From contig JAMCQI010000019.1 in NCBI GenBank assembly GCA_023381515.1, positions 1 through 64,000 on the forward strand: a stretch of DNA of 64,000 nucleotides, given 5' to 3'. A program made the translations under genes and the position numbers. Below the pieces are notes generated by a model. The model did not search any database, was not told where the DNA came from, and saw only the letters and a list, made by a program, of their open reading frames with translations. This DNA comes from Chloroflexota bacterium. Its GTDB lineage: Bacteria; Chloroflexota; Anaerolineae; UBA4142. Shown piece by piece: positions 53,881-62,891 of this stretch (position 1 is its first letter; every line of letters begins with the position of its first letter).

Positions 53881-54206
53881 AGTTGCAGGTTGCTGGGTTC
53901 AAGTTCAAGGTTCAGCAGACCGCGAAACGGCTTTCCTCGGGCAGACCGTCACGTGCGCCCGTCTTCTCTGGAGCCTCCAGTCGGCGGAGGCCGACTTTGC
54001 TGAGGGTAGCTGCGGTTTCTAACCGCCGGGCCCAGGGGCTGTAATGCCCACCCGATTGTCACCCAAAGTCAAACGAAGAGTCTCGCGGCTGCGTTCCCAA
54101 CCAAGCAACCGCATATGCGAGCTAGTCTCCTCTGCCCGCGAGGCCTTTTGCCCCAGGCAGCCCTATTGTATCTCCTGTCTGTGCTCGAAACCTGAAACCT
54201 GGAACT
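53881..54206. repeat. Intergenic with heptamer repeats and a GTCGGC palindrome
   Basis: agttgcag, gttgctg, ggttcaa, gttcaag, gttcagc at 53881-53918; agtcggc-ggag-gccgact at 53979-53996; cgaaacctg, aaacctgg, aactctac near 54187-54211. No gene seen. Confidence 0.6.
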
Positions 54207-55718
54207 CTACCTGCTCGCCTCCGCCAGATTCCTGTACAGCCGCACGCCCAGACGCGGGTGCCGATCGCTGAGGTCGGCTAAACTCTGGGGAGAGAGTTTG
54301 AGTAGCCGGCACTCCTGCCCGGCAATCGCTTCGCCGTCACCTGGATGCCCGAAGATAGCCGACACCCCAAAGCATTCCCCGCGGCCGAGAGTGCGTCCGT
54401 TCACGATCGCATTCCCTGCGAGCACAACGTGGAGGCAGTCCGCGGCGAGCATCCCGCCGGGCTCTGGCGTCGTCTCCTCCCCCGCTCGTTGAATAAAATC
54501 TACTTCAAGAGGCGAGAGCCCCGCAAAGATGGCCGCGGCGAGGGCAAGCTGGGTGCGGGTGCGCTGCACATCCGCTCGGATAAAGGGAGGGGTCACGACA
54601 TCAAAGACCGCACGACCCGAGTCGGTGAGCGCGATTGGGCCCAGGTCCCAGGCCACGTTCAACTTCATCATCTTGACCACATCCCACCGCGCGGTCTGGT
54701 GAAAGACCATCCCCGGAACATACGCGGTCGGCAGGAAGCCGAGATCAAGGAACGTCTGCTGGATGCGCGGGCTGTAGGCGCTCACGTCGCAATCGATCAC
54801 GTCCGCTTCCAGCTTTTGCTCCGCTTCCTCCAGCGCGCGTCGCAGCAGGCTGCCTTTCACGGCGTCATCGCGGGCGATCAATTCCATGATGCGGACATTC
54901 CGGCTGGGCGCATCGTGCACATAGCCGACCGCGCCGACTGTATTTCCGTTGTCGCTCGCGACCAGGTACGTCGCCTTGTGCGCTTGCAGCTGTGAGTACC
55001 CCTGGTCGATGTGCAGCCCGCCGAAAACCTCCGGCTCGATGAGCCGCCCTTGCTCTATCTTAAGGAGCCGGACGAGTGACGCCCCGCTGAGGGGTTCGAT
55101 GTCGAGCAGTTCGTCGAGGGGGTAGGGTCGAGCGTCAGGGCGGGGGGTAACAGGCTCTTCGAGTTGCAGGTTGCGCAGTGCCAGCTCTGCAATCGGCATG
55201 ACCTCCGGAATCACCTGGGCCGCGCCGACTTGGCGCAAATGCCGGCCGTTGCCAAAGAGCTGGCCGCTCAGGACCCAACTCTCGCGCCAGCTCATCATGT
55301 ACGCCATCGGCAAAAAGCCGACGGGTACCAGTCCAACGTGATCAAAGATCTTTTGAGTCTTGGGGTGGGTGGTGCGGGCTTCGCCGAAAGCAAACTCAAC
55401 GCGGTCGTCCGAAGCATCGACGAGCGCGTTGAGCAGTGTCCGTCCCAATCCTTTGCCCGCCGTATCGGGGTTTACGACCAGACGGCCGATCTCTGCAATC
55501 TGGTCATTGTAATCCCCAAAGTCGAGGACGGCAGCTCCAGAGGCGACGATGCGGTCTTGCTCCTCGACCACCAACCAGATGATGTGATCGGAATAAATGC
55601 CGCGTTTCACCCATTGGGGATCGTAAAACTCGGGGATGGCATAGTCATCGCCATAGTTCGCGCGAAAGAGCCCGATGACCTGTTCAATGTCCTCTTCGCG
55701 AATCTCGCGGATGTTCAT
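54207..55718 (-). CDS. Tandem GNAT acetyltransferase with C-terminal cyclic-nucleotide-binding-like domain
   Basis: About 503 residues from ATG 55718 with GGAGGATGCC upstream. The first GNAT domain has VVNPDTAGKGLGRTLLNALV (acetyl-CoA loop) and the end of a second GNAT-like unit is visible near VFGGLHIDQGYSQLQAHK...YLVASDNGNTVGAVGYV. The C-terminal 110 residues look like a cNMP-binding fold (GRGECFGVSAIFGH..), but the phosphate cassette Arg is not obvious. cAMP-gated protein acetyltransferases are known with the reverse order (cNMP first) in mycobacteria, so this would be an unusual arrangement. Confidence 0.75.
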   Translation of the reverse strand: MNIREIREEDIEQVIGLFRANYGDDYAIPEFYDPQWVKRGIYSDHIIWLVVEEQDRIVASGAAVLDFGDYNDQIAEIGRLVVNPDTAGKGLGRTLLNALVDASDDRVEFAFGEARTTHPKTQKIFDHVGLVPVGFLPMAYMMSWRESWVLSGQLFGNGRHLRQVGAAQVIPEVMPIAELALRNLQLEEPVTPRPDARPYPLDELLDIEPLSGASLVRLLKIEQGRLIEPEVFGGLHIDQGYSQLQAHKATYLVASDNGNTVGAVGYVHDAPSRNVRIMELIARDDAVKGSLLRRALEEAEQKLEADVIDCDVSAYSPRIQQTFLDLGFLPTAYVPGMVFHQTARWDVVKMMKLNVAWDLGPIALTDSGRAVFDVVTPPFIRADVQRTRTQLALAAAIFAGLSPLEVDFIQRAGEETTPEPGGMLAADCLHVVLAGNAIVNGRTLGRGECFGVSAIFGHPGDGEAIAGQECRLLKLSPQSLADLSDRHPRLGVRLYRNLAEASR

Positions 55719-55904
55719 GGCATCCTCCTCCCCGCTCCGAGTATTGGGTTGTTGCGCGAGTATGCCACATAACCGCTGGCGGGTCAATTGTCAGCAGAGG
55801 GGCTGTTGCCACGGGGAGATGCAAGTCGCGGCTCGGGGGTCACAGCGAGCCGGTCTTGCGAAGCATGCTCACTCTCCGCCATGGGGACTGGGCCCATGGG
55901 ACTC

Positions 55905-56023
55905 ACCGGGACGTCTCATTCGTCACGTCTCACGCCTCACGTTTTACTCTTGCCACCTGTCACCCGTCACCTGCCACCTCCCCCGCCTTCATCCTTCATC
56001 CCTCATCACCTGCCCCGCGCATC
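55905..56023. repeat. Heptamer-phased pyrimidine-rich repeat at the xylB end
   Basis: tcacgtc, tcacgcc, tcacgtt, then tgccacc, tgtcacc, cgtcacc, tgccacc, then cttcatc, cttcatc, cctcatc, stopping next to the xylB stop codon (56026-56024). Confidence 0.7.
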
Positions 56024-57559
56024 CTAGCGGGGTTCATCCTTCAGAAGCGCCATCGCCTGGAACTGAGGCGCGAGCGCGGCATAGAGGGCGCGATAATGGG
56101 GGTAAAGACGTGCGTAGGTTTCGGTCGCGGGGCCGGGCATGTGCTCGTCGCGCACGCGCAGCACTGCATCGCACGCTTGAGGAACGGTGGGATAGACTCC
56201 TGTGCCGACGCCTGCGAGCACGGCCGCGCCATAGGCGGCTCCCTCCGTCGCATTGACCGTCACTATCGTCGTGTCGAAGACGTCGGCGAGGATTTGGCGC
56301 CAAAGCTCGCTCTGCGCGCCGCCTCCCGATGCGCGGACTTGGCCAACCTGCAATCCCAGCGACCGCACGAGTTCGAGCGAATCGCGTAGGCCGTAGCTCA
56401 CACCTTCCAGCACGGCTCGTGTCAAGTGCCGCTTCTCGTGACGCAGCGACAGTCCAAAAAAGACTCCTCGGGCGGCGGGGTCCGGGTAAGGAGTCCGCTC
56501 GCCCGAAAGGTAGGGGAGAAAGAGCAGGCCCTCAGAGCCCGCCGGCGCCGTCGCCGCTTCCCGCGTCAAGATGTCGTAGACGTCCTGCCCGGTGACTTGC
56601 GCGACCTCCTTCTCCGGTTGTCCCAACGTATCCCGATACCACCGAAAGCTTCCGCCGGCTGACAGCATCACGCCCATCAGGTGCCACTCGCCAGGCACCG
56701 CGTGGCAAAAGGCGTGCAGCCGCCCCTGCGGCTCGACGCGGTAAGCGTCGGTGGCCGCAAACACGACGCCGGATGTGCCGATCGTGACGGAAACGATTCC
56801 TTCGCGTACAACACCCGTGCCGACCGCTTGAGCCGCCTGGTCGCCCGCTCCCGCGATCACGGGCGTTCCCTCTAGGAGGCCGGTTTCCCGCGCGCCAACG
56901 GAGTTTACCTTGGCGCTTGGGGTGGGCGACTCGGTCGCCTCAGGGAACCACTCACGCGACAAACCGAGCGCGCGTAGCATCTCCTCGGACCAACACCGGC
57001 GCCCCACGTCAAAGAGGGCGGTCCCTGAAGCATCTGAAACATCTGTCAGGAATTCCCCCGTCAGCTTGTAGCGAACGTAATCTTTGGGCAGGAGGACATG
57101 CGCGATCCTGGCGTAATGCTCCGGTTCATGCTCACGTACCCACAGAATCTTGGGTGCCGTAAAGCCGGTGAGCACCGGATTGCCGGTCAATTCCAGCACG
57201 CGATTTGCGCCGACAAGCTCCGTGATGGCCCCGCATTCCGCGGTAGTGCGTTGGTCGTTCCATAAGATGCACGGCCGGATCACCTCGCCGCTTGCATCGA
57301 GGAGTGTCATCCCATGCATTTGGCCCGTGAGGCCGATGCCGGCAACCTCTAAAGGCCGAATCTTGGATTCGGCGAGCACGCGGCGAACGCTCGTGATGGT
57401 TGCATTCCACCACAACCCAGGCTCCTGTTCCGTCCACTGCTCGCGCGGAGTCAGAAAAGGGTACTGGGAAGCAGCCAGGGCCGCCACCTCACCTTGCTCG
57501 TCCATCAGGACTACTTTGGTCGCGGTCGTAGAAACATCGATCCCCAAGAGAAACGCCAT
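56024..57559 (-). CDS. xylB: Xylulokinase
   Basis: A 511-residue FGGY-family kinase. LLGIDVSTTATKVVLMDEQG is the N-terminal phosphate loop, GLTGQMHGMTLLD and PCILWNDQRT match xylulokinase, and GDQAAQAVGTGVVREG precedes the ATP-binding IGTSGVVFA. The C-terminal SGGGAQSELWRQILADVF is also typical. It starts 15 bases after xylA, so the two form a xylose operon. Confidence 0.94.
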   Translation of the reverse strand: MAFLLGIDVSTTATKVVLMDEQGEVAALAASQYPFLTPREQWTEQEPGLWWNATITSVRRVLAESKIRPLEVAGIGLTGQMHGMTLLDASGEVIRPCILWNDQRTTAECGAITELVGANRVLELTGNPVLTGFTAPKILWVREHEPEHYARIAHVLLPKDYVRYKLTGEFLTDVSDASGTALFDVGRRCWSEEMLRALGLSREWFPEATESPTPSAKVNSVGARETGLLEGTPVIAGAGDQAAQAVGTGVVREGIVSVTIGTSGVVFAATDAYRVEPQGRLHAFCHAVPGEWHLMGVMLSAGGSFRWYRDTLGQPEKEVAQVTGQDVYDILTREAATAPAGSEGLLFLPYLSGERTPYPDPAARGVFFGLSLRHEKRHLTRAVLEGVSYGLRDSLELVRSLGLQVGQVRASGGGAQSELWRQILADVFDTTIVTVNATEGAAYGAAVLAGVGTGVYPTVPQACDAVLRVRDEHMPGPATETYARLYPHYRALYAALAPQFQAMALLKDEPR

Positions 57560-57574
57560 GCTCTACTCCGTCTG

Positions 57575-58744
57575 TCAGCGCGCCCCGTTGAGGAGGTCAA
57601 ATACAAGTTGATCGAGCCGCTCATACTTGAGGCCTCGGGCGCCCAACGCTTCGCGATCAAATGAGCGTGCCTTGAGGGCGTCGGCCTTGTCCCGGCTGTA
57701 GTCGCCACTGAGCGCGCTCGCCTCCGGGTCTTGCGCATTGATCTCGGTGACGAGCGCCTGGATTTCCGGGTCGGCGTTAAAGCGGGCGGCCTTTTCTTTG
57801 AGAATAAGATAACTGCGCATGCAGCCCCGCGCGAAATCCTTGACCCCGGCATAGTCCTCCGTGCGGTAGGCGTGCGCATCAAAGTGGCGCGGGCCTTCGT
57901 AGCCGGCGTCCTCCAGGAATTTGACGAGAAAGAAGGATTGCTTTAGGTTCTGCGAAGCAAACCGATAATCCTGGTCGTAACGGGCATAGTTCTGATCATT
58001 CAAGTCAATGTGGAACAGTTTTCCTGCTTCCCACGCCTGCGCCACTGCGTGGAGAAAATTCAGCCCCGCCATCTGCTCGTGGGCAACCTCGGGATTCACC
58101 CCCACCATCTCAGGATGTTCCAGGGTCGGGACAAAGCCGAGCAGGGCGCCCGTGGTGGGGAGGTAGAGGTCGCCGCGCGGTTCATTCGGTTTGGCCTCGA
58201 GCGCGAATTTCAGATCATACCTCTGGTCACGCACGTACTCGCAGAGAAAATTGATCGCGTCGCGGAATCGCTTGAGGGCCTGGACGGGATCCTTGGTCGC
58301 ATCGCTCTCGGTCCCCTCACGCCCGCCCCAAAAGACATAGATTCGGGCGCCCAGTTCGACGCCCAGATCAATTGCCCTCATCGTCTTTTGGAGGGCATAC
58401 GCCCGGACCCGGGCATCATTCGAAGTAAAGGCCCCATCTTTGAAAACCGGATCGGTAAAAAGATTCGTCGTCGCCATCGGGACGACCAGACCGGTCTCCT
58501 GGAGCGCCTGCTTGAATTCCCTCACAATGCGATCACGCTCGGCATTTGTAGAGTCGATCGGCACGAGGTCATTATCATGCAGATTGACGCCATAGGCGCC
58601 GACCTCGGCAAGCAAATGGACCAAATCAACCGGAGAACGCGGAGGGCGGACGGGGCCCCCGAACGGATCGCGGCCGGAATTGCCGACTGTCCAGAGGCCG
58701 AAGGTGAATTTGTGTTCAGGCCTGGGTTTGTAGGAATCGGACAT
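57575..58744 (-). CDS. xylA: Xylose isomerase (actinobacterial type)
   Basis: A 389-residue isomerase with AAAGGAGC before ATG 58744. [17 protein letters not shown] is the N-terminus of the class I (Streptomyces-like) enzymes; [10 protein letters not shown] holds the catalytic His, and [31 protein letters not shown] and HIDLNDQ contain metal ligands. The length fits this class, not the longer E. coli type. Confidence 0.95.
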   Translation of the reverse strand: MSDSYKPRPEHKFTFGLWTVGNSGRDPFGGPVRPPRSPVDLVHLLAEVGAYGVNLHDNDLVPIDSTNAERDRIVREFKQALQETGLVVPMATTNLFTDPVFKDGAFTSNDARVRAYALQKTMRAIDLGVELGARIYVFWGGREGTESDATKDPVQALKRFRDAINFLCEYVRDQRYDLKFALEAKPNEPRGDLYLPTTGALLGFVPTLEHPEMVGVNPEVAHEQMAGLNFLHAVAQAWEAGKLFHIDLNDQNYARYDQDYRFASQNLKQSFFLVKFLEDAGYEGPRHFDAHAYRTEDYAGVKDFARGCMRSYLILKEKAARFNADPEIQALVTEINAQDPEASALSGDYSRDKADALKARSFDREALGARGLKYERLDQLVFDLLNGAR

Positions 58745-58770
58745 AGCAGCTCCTTTCAGGGTGCCGAGTG

Positions 58771-58875
58771 CCGACTTTCGAAATCTTTGGGATCAAGTCT
58801 GGCTCGCAATTCCGGTCGGCGTAGTCGAGACCACATGTCGACTTCCGAAATCTTTGGGATTTCGGAAGTCTGGCT
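58771..58875. repeat. Two tandem copies of the gacttccgaaatc palindrome
   Basis: An intact copy with 13-bp arms (gacttccgaaatc 58840-58852, gatttcggaagtc 58858-58870), and a degenerate copy at 58773-58796 missing five bases of the right arm. Both are followed by tctggctc-gcaa. They sit in the xylA/udk intergenic region. Confidence 0.75.
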
Positions 58876-58961
58876 CCGCAAGGGCCGTGGCATTAGCTGC
58901 CGCCCGAGGCACCTCCGCTGATTATAGCACTGTTCAAGGTGACGACGGGTCTGTATTGTTG

Positions 58962-58967
58962 TATAAT
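58962..58967 (+). promoter_or_regulatory. -10 box giving a leaderless udk message
   Basis: TATAAT at 58962-58967; the predicted transcription start is 58974, the A of the ATG. A weak GTGACG at 58939-58944 is 17 bp upstream. Confidence 0.6.
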
Positions 58968-58973
58968 AGCGGC

Positions 58974-59654
58974 ATGAGACCCGTTTTCATCGGGGTAGCA
59001 GGAGGCTCGGGCTCGGGCAAGACGACCGTTTCGCAGGCCATCCTCGGACGGGTAGGCGGGGACCAGATTGCCTATCTGCAGCATGATGCTTACTATCGCG
59101 ACCGTAGCCACTTGCCTCTGGAAGAGCGGGCCAAGGTCAATTACGATCATCCCGACTCGCTCGAAACGCGTTTGATGGTGGCGCAATTGAAGGAACTGCG
59201 CGCCGGCCAGGCGATCGAGGTCCCGATCTATGATTTTGCCCGGCATATCCGTATGGCCGAGACGCGCTGTGTGGAACCATGTCCCATCGTTCTGGTGGAG
59301 GGCATTCTCATCTTCGTCGACCGTGCGCTCCGGGAAATGTTCGACATCAAGATCTTTGTCGACACCGACTCCGACCTGCGATTCATCCGACGATTGCGGC
59401 GGGACATTACCGAGCGCGGGCGAACGGTCCAATCGGTGATGGAGCAGTATCTCGAGACCGTCCGGCCGATGCATCTCGAATTTGTCGAGCCGAGCAAGCG
59501 GTACGCCGATGTGATCATTCCGGAAGGAGGTTACAACACGATCGCGGTGGATATGGTGGTTGCACGGATCAACGCCATGCTGGAAGCGAGCAAGGACGAG
59601 CGGCCGATCGAGCAGACGGCGACCGCAGGGGCCGGTGAGCGGAGCCATGACTGA
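58974..59654 (+). CDS. udk: Uridine kinase
   Basis: A 226-residue P-loop kinase. VFIGVAGGSGSGKTTVSQ contains Walker A; HDAYYRDRSHLPLEERAKVNYDHPDS is the uridine-binding segment; VPIYDFARHIR and VLVEGILIF follow as in Udk. It phosphorylates uridine and cytidine in pyrimidine salvage. No ribosome binding site; translation is probably leaderless. Confidence 0.94.
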   Translation: MRPVFIGVAGGSGSGKTTVSQAILGRVGGDQIAYLQHDAYYRDRSHLPLEERAKVNYDHPDSLETRLMVAQLKELRAGQAIEVPIYDFARHIRMAETRCVEPCPIVLVEGILIFVDRALREMFDIKIFVDTDSDLRFIRRLRRDITERGRTVQSVMEQYLETVRPMHLEFVEPSKRYADVIIPEGGYNTIAVDMVVARINAMLEASKDERPIEQTATAGAGERSHD

Positions 59655-60126
59655 CGAGACCGTGCAACGGCTCGACCTTCTGGACCAGTATGTGCAAGAT
59701 CTGGAGGCTTCGCAGGCGCCGACCCTCCAAGTCTTTAGCGGCGACAAGATGCTGCGTCGTTTTACCGAGCGGATGTTGCACATGGCCGTCGACACGGCGA
59801 TCCAAATTGGCATTGGCATATTGACGGAAGAGGGTTGCCGCAGTCCCGAGAACTATCGTGACGTCTTTATCGTGCTGGGAGAGCATCGAGTCCTGTCTCA
59901 GGACGTCGTCGTCGGCATGACCGCCATGGTCGAATTCCGAAATCTCCTCGTCTACGAGCATGAATCCGTGGATGAAGTAACCGTGTACGGCTTTGCGAAA
60001 AGGCGGCTGCTCGACCTGCGTGCGTATTCAGATGCCATCCGCGCCTATCTACAGTCCAAACCCGCGGCCAATTCCACGCACCCCGAGCCATTGCCGCCGG
60101 AATCAATGAACCCGGCCTCCGTTTGA
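59647..60126 (+). CDS. HepT-like (DUF86) protein without an antitoxin partner
   Basis: A 159-residue helical protein overlapping the udk end by 8 bases. MLRRFTERMLHMAVDTAIQIG and MTAMVEFRNLLVYEHESVD fit HepT/HEPN ribonuclease domains. The catalytic region normally reads RNxLVHxY; here it is R98-N-L-L-V-Y103-E-H105, with His and Tyr exchanged. The usual MntA nucleotidyltransferase is not beside it. A Pro-rich tail of about 20 residues follows. Confidence 0.75.
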   Translation: MTDETVQRLDLLDQYVQDLEASQAPTLQVFSGDKMLRRFTERMLHMAVDTAIQIGIGILTEEGCRSPENYRDVFIVLGEHRVLSQDVVVGMTAMVEFRNLLVYEHESVDEVTVYGFAKRRLLDLRAYSDAIRAYLQSKPAANSTHPEPLPPESMNPASV

Positions 60127-60131
60127 GTTTG

Positions 60132-61685
60132 ATGAGCGACCCCAGCGTTCCACCTCAAGAGCGTTTGGAATTGCCTCCCGGTTCTGAATCCGTTGCCCCT
60201 GCACCTTCGACATCTCCATCCGAACAGCCTCTCGCCTACCGTGTCGTCCGCGGCGGGCTTGTCGTTGCTGTCGCGTCATATGCCACGATCGTGATCGGTT
60301 TCGCTGCAACGATTGTCATGGCGCGATTATTGCCACCGGCCGATTTCGGAACGTTGGCGATAGCGACTTTTCTTTTCGGCGTCGTCAATTTGCGTACGAA
60401 AATCGGCATTGGCCAGGCCTTTGTGCATCAATCGGAAACGACGGAACGCTCGAAAGGGACGCTCCTGACGCTCGACGTAGGTAGTGGATTCATCAGTCTC
60501 TTGCTTGCTCTCATAGCCGTGCCCGTCCTGCGGTTTCTAGGCTATCAAGATCAAGTCACGTTGGTAGTGCTCGGGCTCGCGCTCGTTGGGCTGCTGGATG
60601 CCGGCGCGGGTACGCCCGGCGTCTTGCTCGACAAGAACTTGCGATTCGGTCGCACGACAGTTCTGACCGCGATCACTCTTGCCCTGTCCTATCTTCCGAC
60701 CTTTTACCTGGCATTGCACGGCTGGGGCGTTTGGAGCTTGGTCGCCCAAGCGGCACTCCAGACCTTGCTCAACGTGCTCGGCCTTTGGTGGCTCGTGAGG
60801 CATGATCTAGGCGAGCCGCTGTGGGTGCGATGGACCTTTGACCGGACGTTGGCAAAGGATATGTTGCGCTTCGGGGTGGTGGCCGGGAGCGCGCTGATTG
60901 GTGGATTCCTGGTGAGTCAGTTCGACAATTTTCTGGTCGGTACGTTTGTCGGTCTAGCCGCATTAGGATTCTACGATCGCGCGTACCGGTTCGCGTCCTG
61001 GCCGAATCTGTTGGTTTCGAATGTGGTCGCGCGTACCTCGTTTTATGCGTACGCGCGGTTGCAGGACGACCGCGCCCGCCTGTCGAAAACGCTCGAGATG
61101 ACATTGTGGATCATCACGAGTCTCGCCTTGCCTCTCGCGCTGGTCATTTTTGTGACCGCACCGGACCTCATCGCGTTTCTGATCGGCGACCAATGGTTGC
61201 CTGCCGCCGTCTTGCTGCGCTTTTTGGTCGTATTTTCTTTGATTCGACCTCTCCAGGACGACATCGGTGGGCTGCTGATAGCCATCGGCAAGCCGCACCT
61301 CGTTTCGGTTTCCGCCTGGGTCGAGACCGGCATGCTCTTGGTGGCTGCGACAGCATTGACGTTCCCGTTTGGCGCCGTCGGTACCGCTGTGGGCGTGGGA
61401 ATTGCGTTCATAGTGGGCTGCGGGCTGTATTACTACTGGGTCGCCAAGGATGTAGACATTGCCTGGGGACACGCACTTGGCTTGCCGTTGCTCGTCACCC
61501 TTGTGACGCTTGCGTCCTATTATTTTGTGAATCAATGGTTCGACTGGAAAGACCTTCCGCTGTTTATTCGGCTTTGCCTCAAGACTGCGTTCACTTCGTC
61601 CACGTTTTACGGGCTCATGATTACTACACAACCCCGGATCTTCTTAAAGCGGACGCGCTACATTTTGGCGCTGACACGTGGATAA
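60132..61685 (+). CDS. Polysaccharide flippase (MOP superfamily, Wzx-like)
   Basis: A 517-residue membrane protein with 12-14 helices. MARLLPPADFGTLAIATFLFG is typical of the N-terminal half of polysaccharide translocases, and LAALGFYDRAYRFASWPNLLV follows the seventh helix region. The start is likely ATG 60132; upstream TTG 60123 overlaps the previous stop. It leads a glycan cluster whose other genes are directly coupled. Confidence 0.88.
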   Translation: MSDPSVPPQERLELPPGSESVAPAPSTSPSEQPLAYRVVRGGLVVAVASYATIVIGFAATIVMARLLPPADFGTLAIATFLFGVVNLRTKIGIGQAFVHQSETTERSKGTLLTLDVGSGFISLLLALIAVPVLRFLGYQDQVTLVVLGLALVGLLDAGAGTPGVLLDKNLRFGRTTVLTAITLALSYLPTFYLALHGWGVWSLVAQAALQTLLNVLGLWWLVRHDLGEPLWVRWTFDRTLAKDMLRFGVVAGSALIGGFLVSQFDNFLVGTFVGLAALGFYDRAYRFASWPNLLVSNVVARTSFYAYARLQDDRARLSKTLEMTLWIITSLALPLALVIFVTAPDLIAFLIGDQWLPAAVLLRFLVVFSLIRPLQDDIGGLLIAIGKPHLVSVSAWVETGMLLVAATALTFPFGAVGTAVGVGIAFIVGCGLYYYWVAKDVDIAWGHALGLPLLVTLVTLASYYFVNQWFDWKDLPLFIRLCLKTAFTSSTFYGLMITTQPRIFLKRTRYILALTRG

Positions 61686-62891
61686 ATGAACATTCTGTTG
61701 GTCTCTCAGGAATACCCTCCCGAAACGGGCTGGGGAGGAATCGGTACCTATACTTTTCACCTCGCGCATGGACTTGCAGAGCGCGGACATTCGATTCGCG
61801 TTCTATCAATGTCGGTGAACGGACGGCCAAGCGTGAGAGACCAAGAGGGCGTTCGCGTTTATCGGATCCTCAATGCCCATCCGCTTAACCTCCTACGGAG
61901 ATTCCGCCTGGGCAGCATCGCGCATATCGTGGGCTGGAGCCAGTCAGTTGCCGAGGGCATTGCGTGCTTGTCGCAACAACTGGCTCCGGATATTGTCGAA
62001 CTGCCTCTATGGGATGCAGAATCGCTAGCATATGGGAGGCACCCGCGATTTCCGTTCGTGGTCCGAGCGGAGACGCCGCGCACCGAAAACGCACGAATCG
62101 GCGGTTTTGAACGGCGATGGTGGGCGGTCAACGTAAGAGCCGGATGCTGGCTGGAGGGTCTCGCCGCTCGCCGAGCCACCAGGCTGATTGCGATTAGTCA
62201 AGCCGTTGCTCGTACAGTGCAATCCGACTATCATGTGTCACCTGAAAAGATACGCGTCTGCTACCTTGGCATTCCGATGCCCGCGCAGGAGTCTACGCGC
62301 GGCAAAGCCCAGAACGTAACATTTCTCTTTGCTGGGCGGCTGGAGCCAAGGAAAGGAATCCAAAATCTGCTGCGGGCAGTACCCCGTGTCGCGGAAGCTT
62401 TACCGGAAGCACGATTTGTGATCGCCGGCAAAGATGTGGGGATGCCGCGGACACGTCAAAGCTATCGTGCTTATTTCGAAGGAACCGCGAGCGAGGCCGC
62501 GTTGTCCGCAACCACTTTTGCGGGATTTGTTGAACGCGCGGAACTTGAACGGTTGTTTGGCGAATGCGATGTTTTCGTTGCACCCTCCCTGTACGAATCG
62601 TTCGGTTTGGTGCATCTTGAAGCCATGTCATATGCCAAGCCCGTAGTGGCCTTTCGCACTGGCGCAACACCGGAAATCGTTCATGATCAAGAAACAGGGC
62701 TGTTGGTTGAGCCCGGCAATATCGACGAATTAGCAGGGGCACTGATTCGGCTGGGCAAAGACCGAATGTTGCGTGAGCAAATGGGTCGAAAGGGAGCGGA
62801 AGTGGCGCAAAACGACTTTTCGGTCGGGGCAATGGTCGATCGGACGCTCGAGGTCTATGACGAGGCGATTCGTGTGAGAAGAAGCAAATGA
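61686..62891 (+). CDS. Glycosyltransferase family 4
   Basis: A 401-residue GT-B enzyme whose ATG abuts the flippase stop. SQEYPPETGWGGIGTYTFHLA opens the acceptor domain, AGRLEPRKGIQNLLRAVP starts the donor domain and PSLYESFGLVHLEAMSYAKPVVAF is the E-x7-E-like donor site. It transfers a sugar in surface polysaccharide assembly. Confidence 0.93.
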   Translation: MNILLVSQEYPPETGWGGIGTYTFHLAHGLAERGHSIRVLSMSVNGRPSVRDQEGVRVYRILNAHPLNLLRRFRLGSIAHIVGWSQSVAEGIACLSQQLAPDIVELPLWDAESLAYGRHPRFPFVVRAETPRTENARIGGFERRWWAVNVRAGCWLEGLAARRATRLIAISQAVARTVQSDYHVSPEKIRVCYLGIPMPAQESTRGKAQNVTFLFAGRLEPRKGIQNLLRAVPRVAEALPEARFVIAGKDVGMPRTRQSYRAYFEGTASEAALSATTFAGFVERAELERLFGECDVFVAPSLYESFGLVHLEAMSYAKPVVAFRTGATPEIVHDQETGLLVEPGNIDELAGALIRLGKDRMLREQMGRKGAEVAQNDFSVGAMVDRTLEVYDEAIRVRRSK

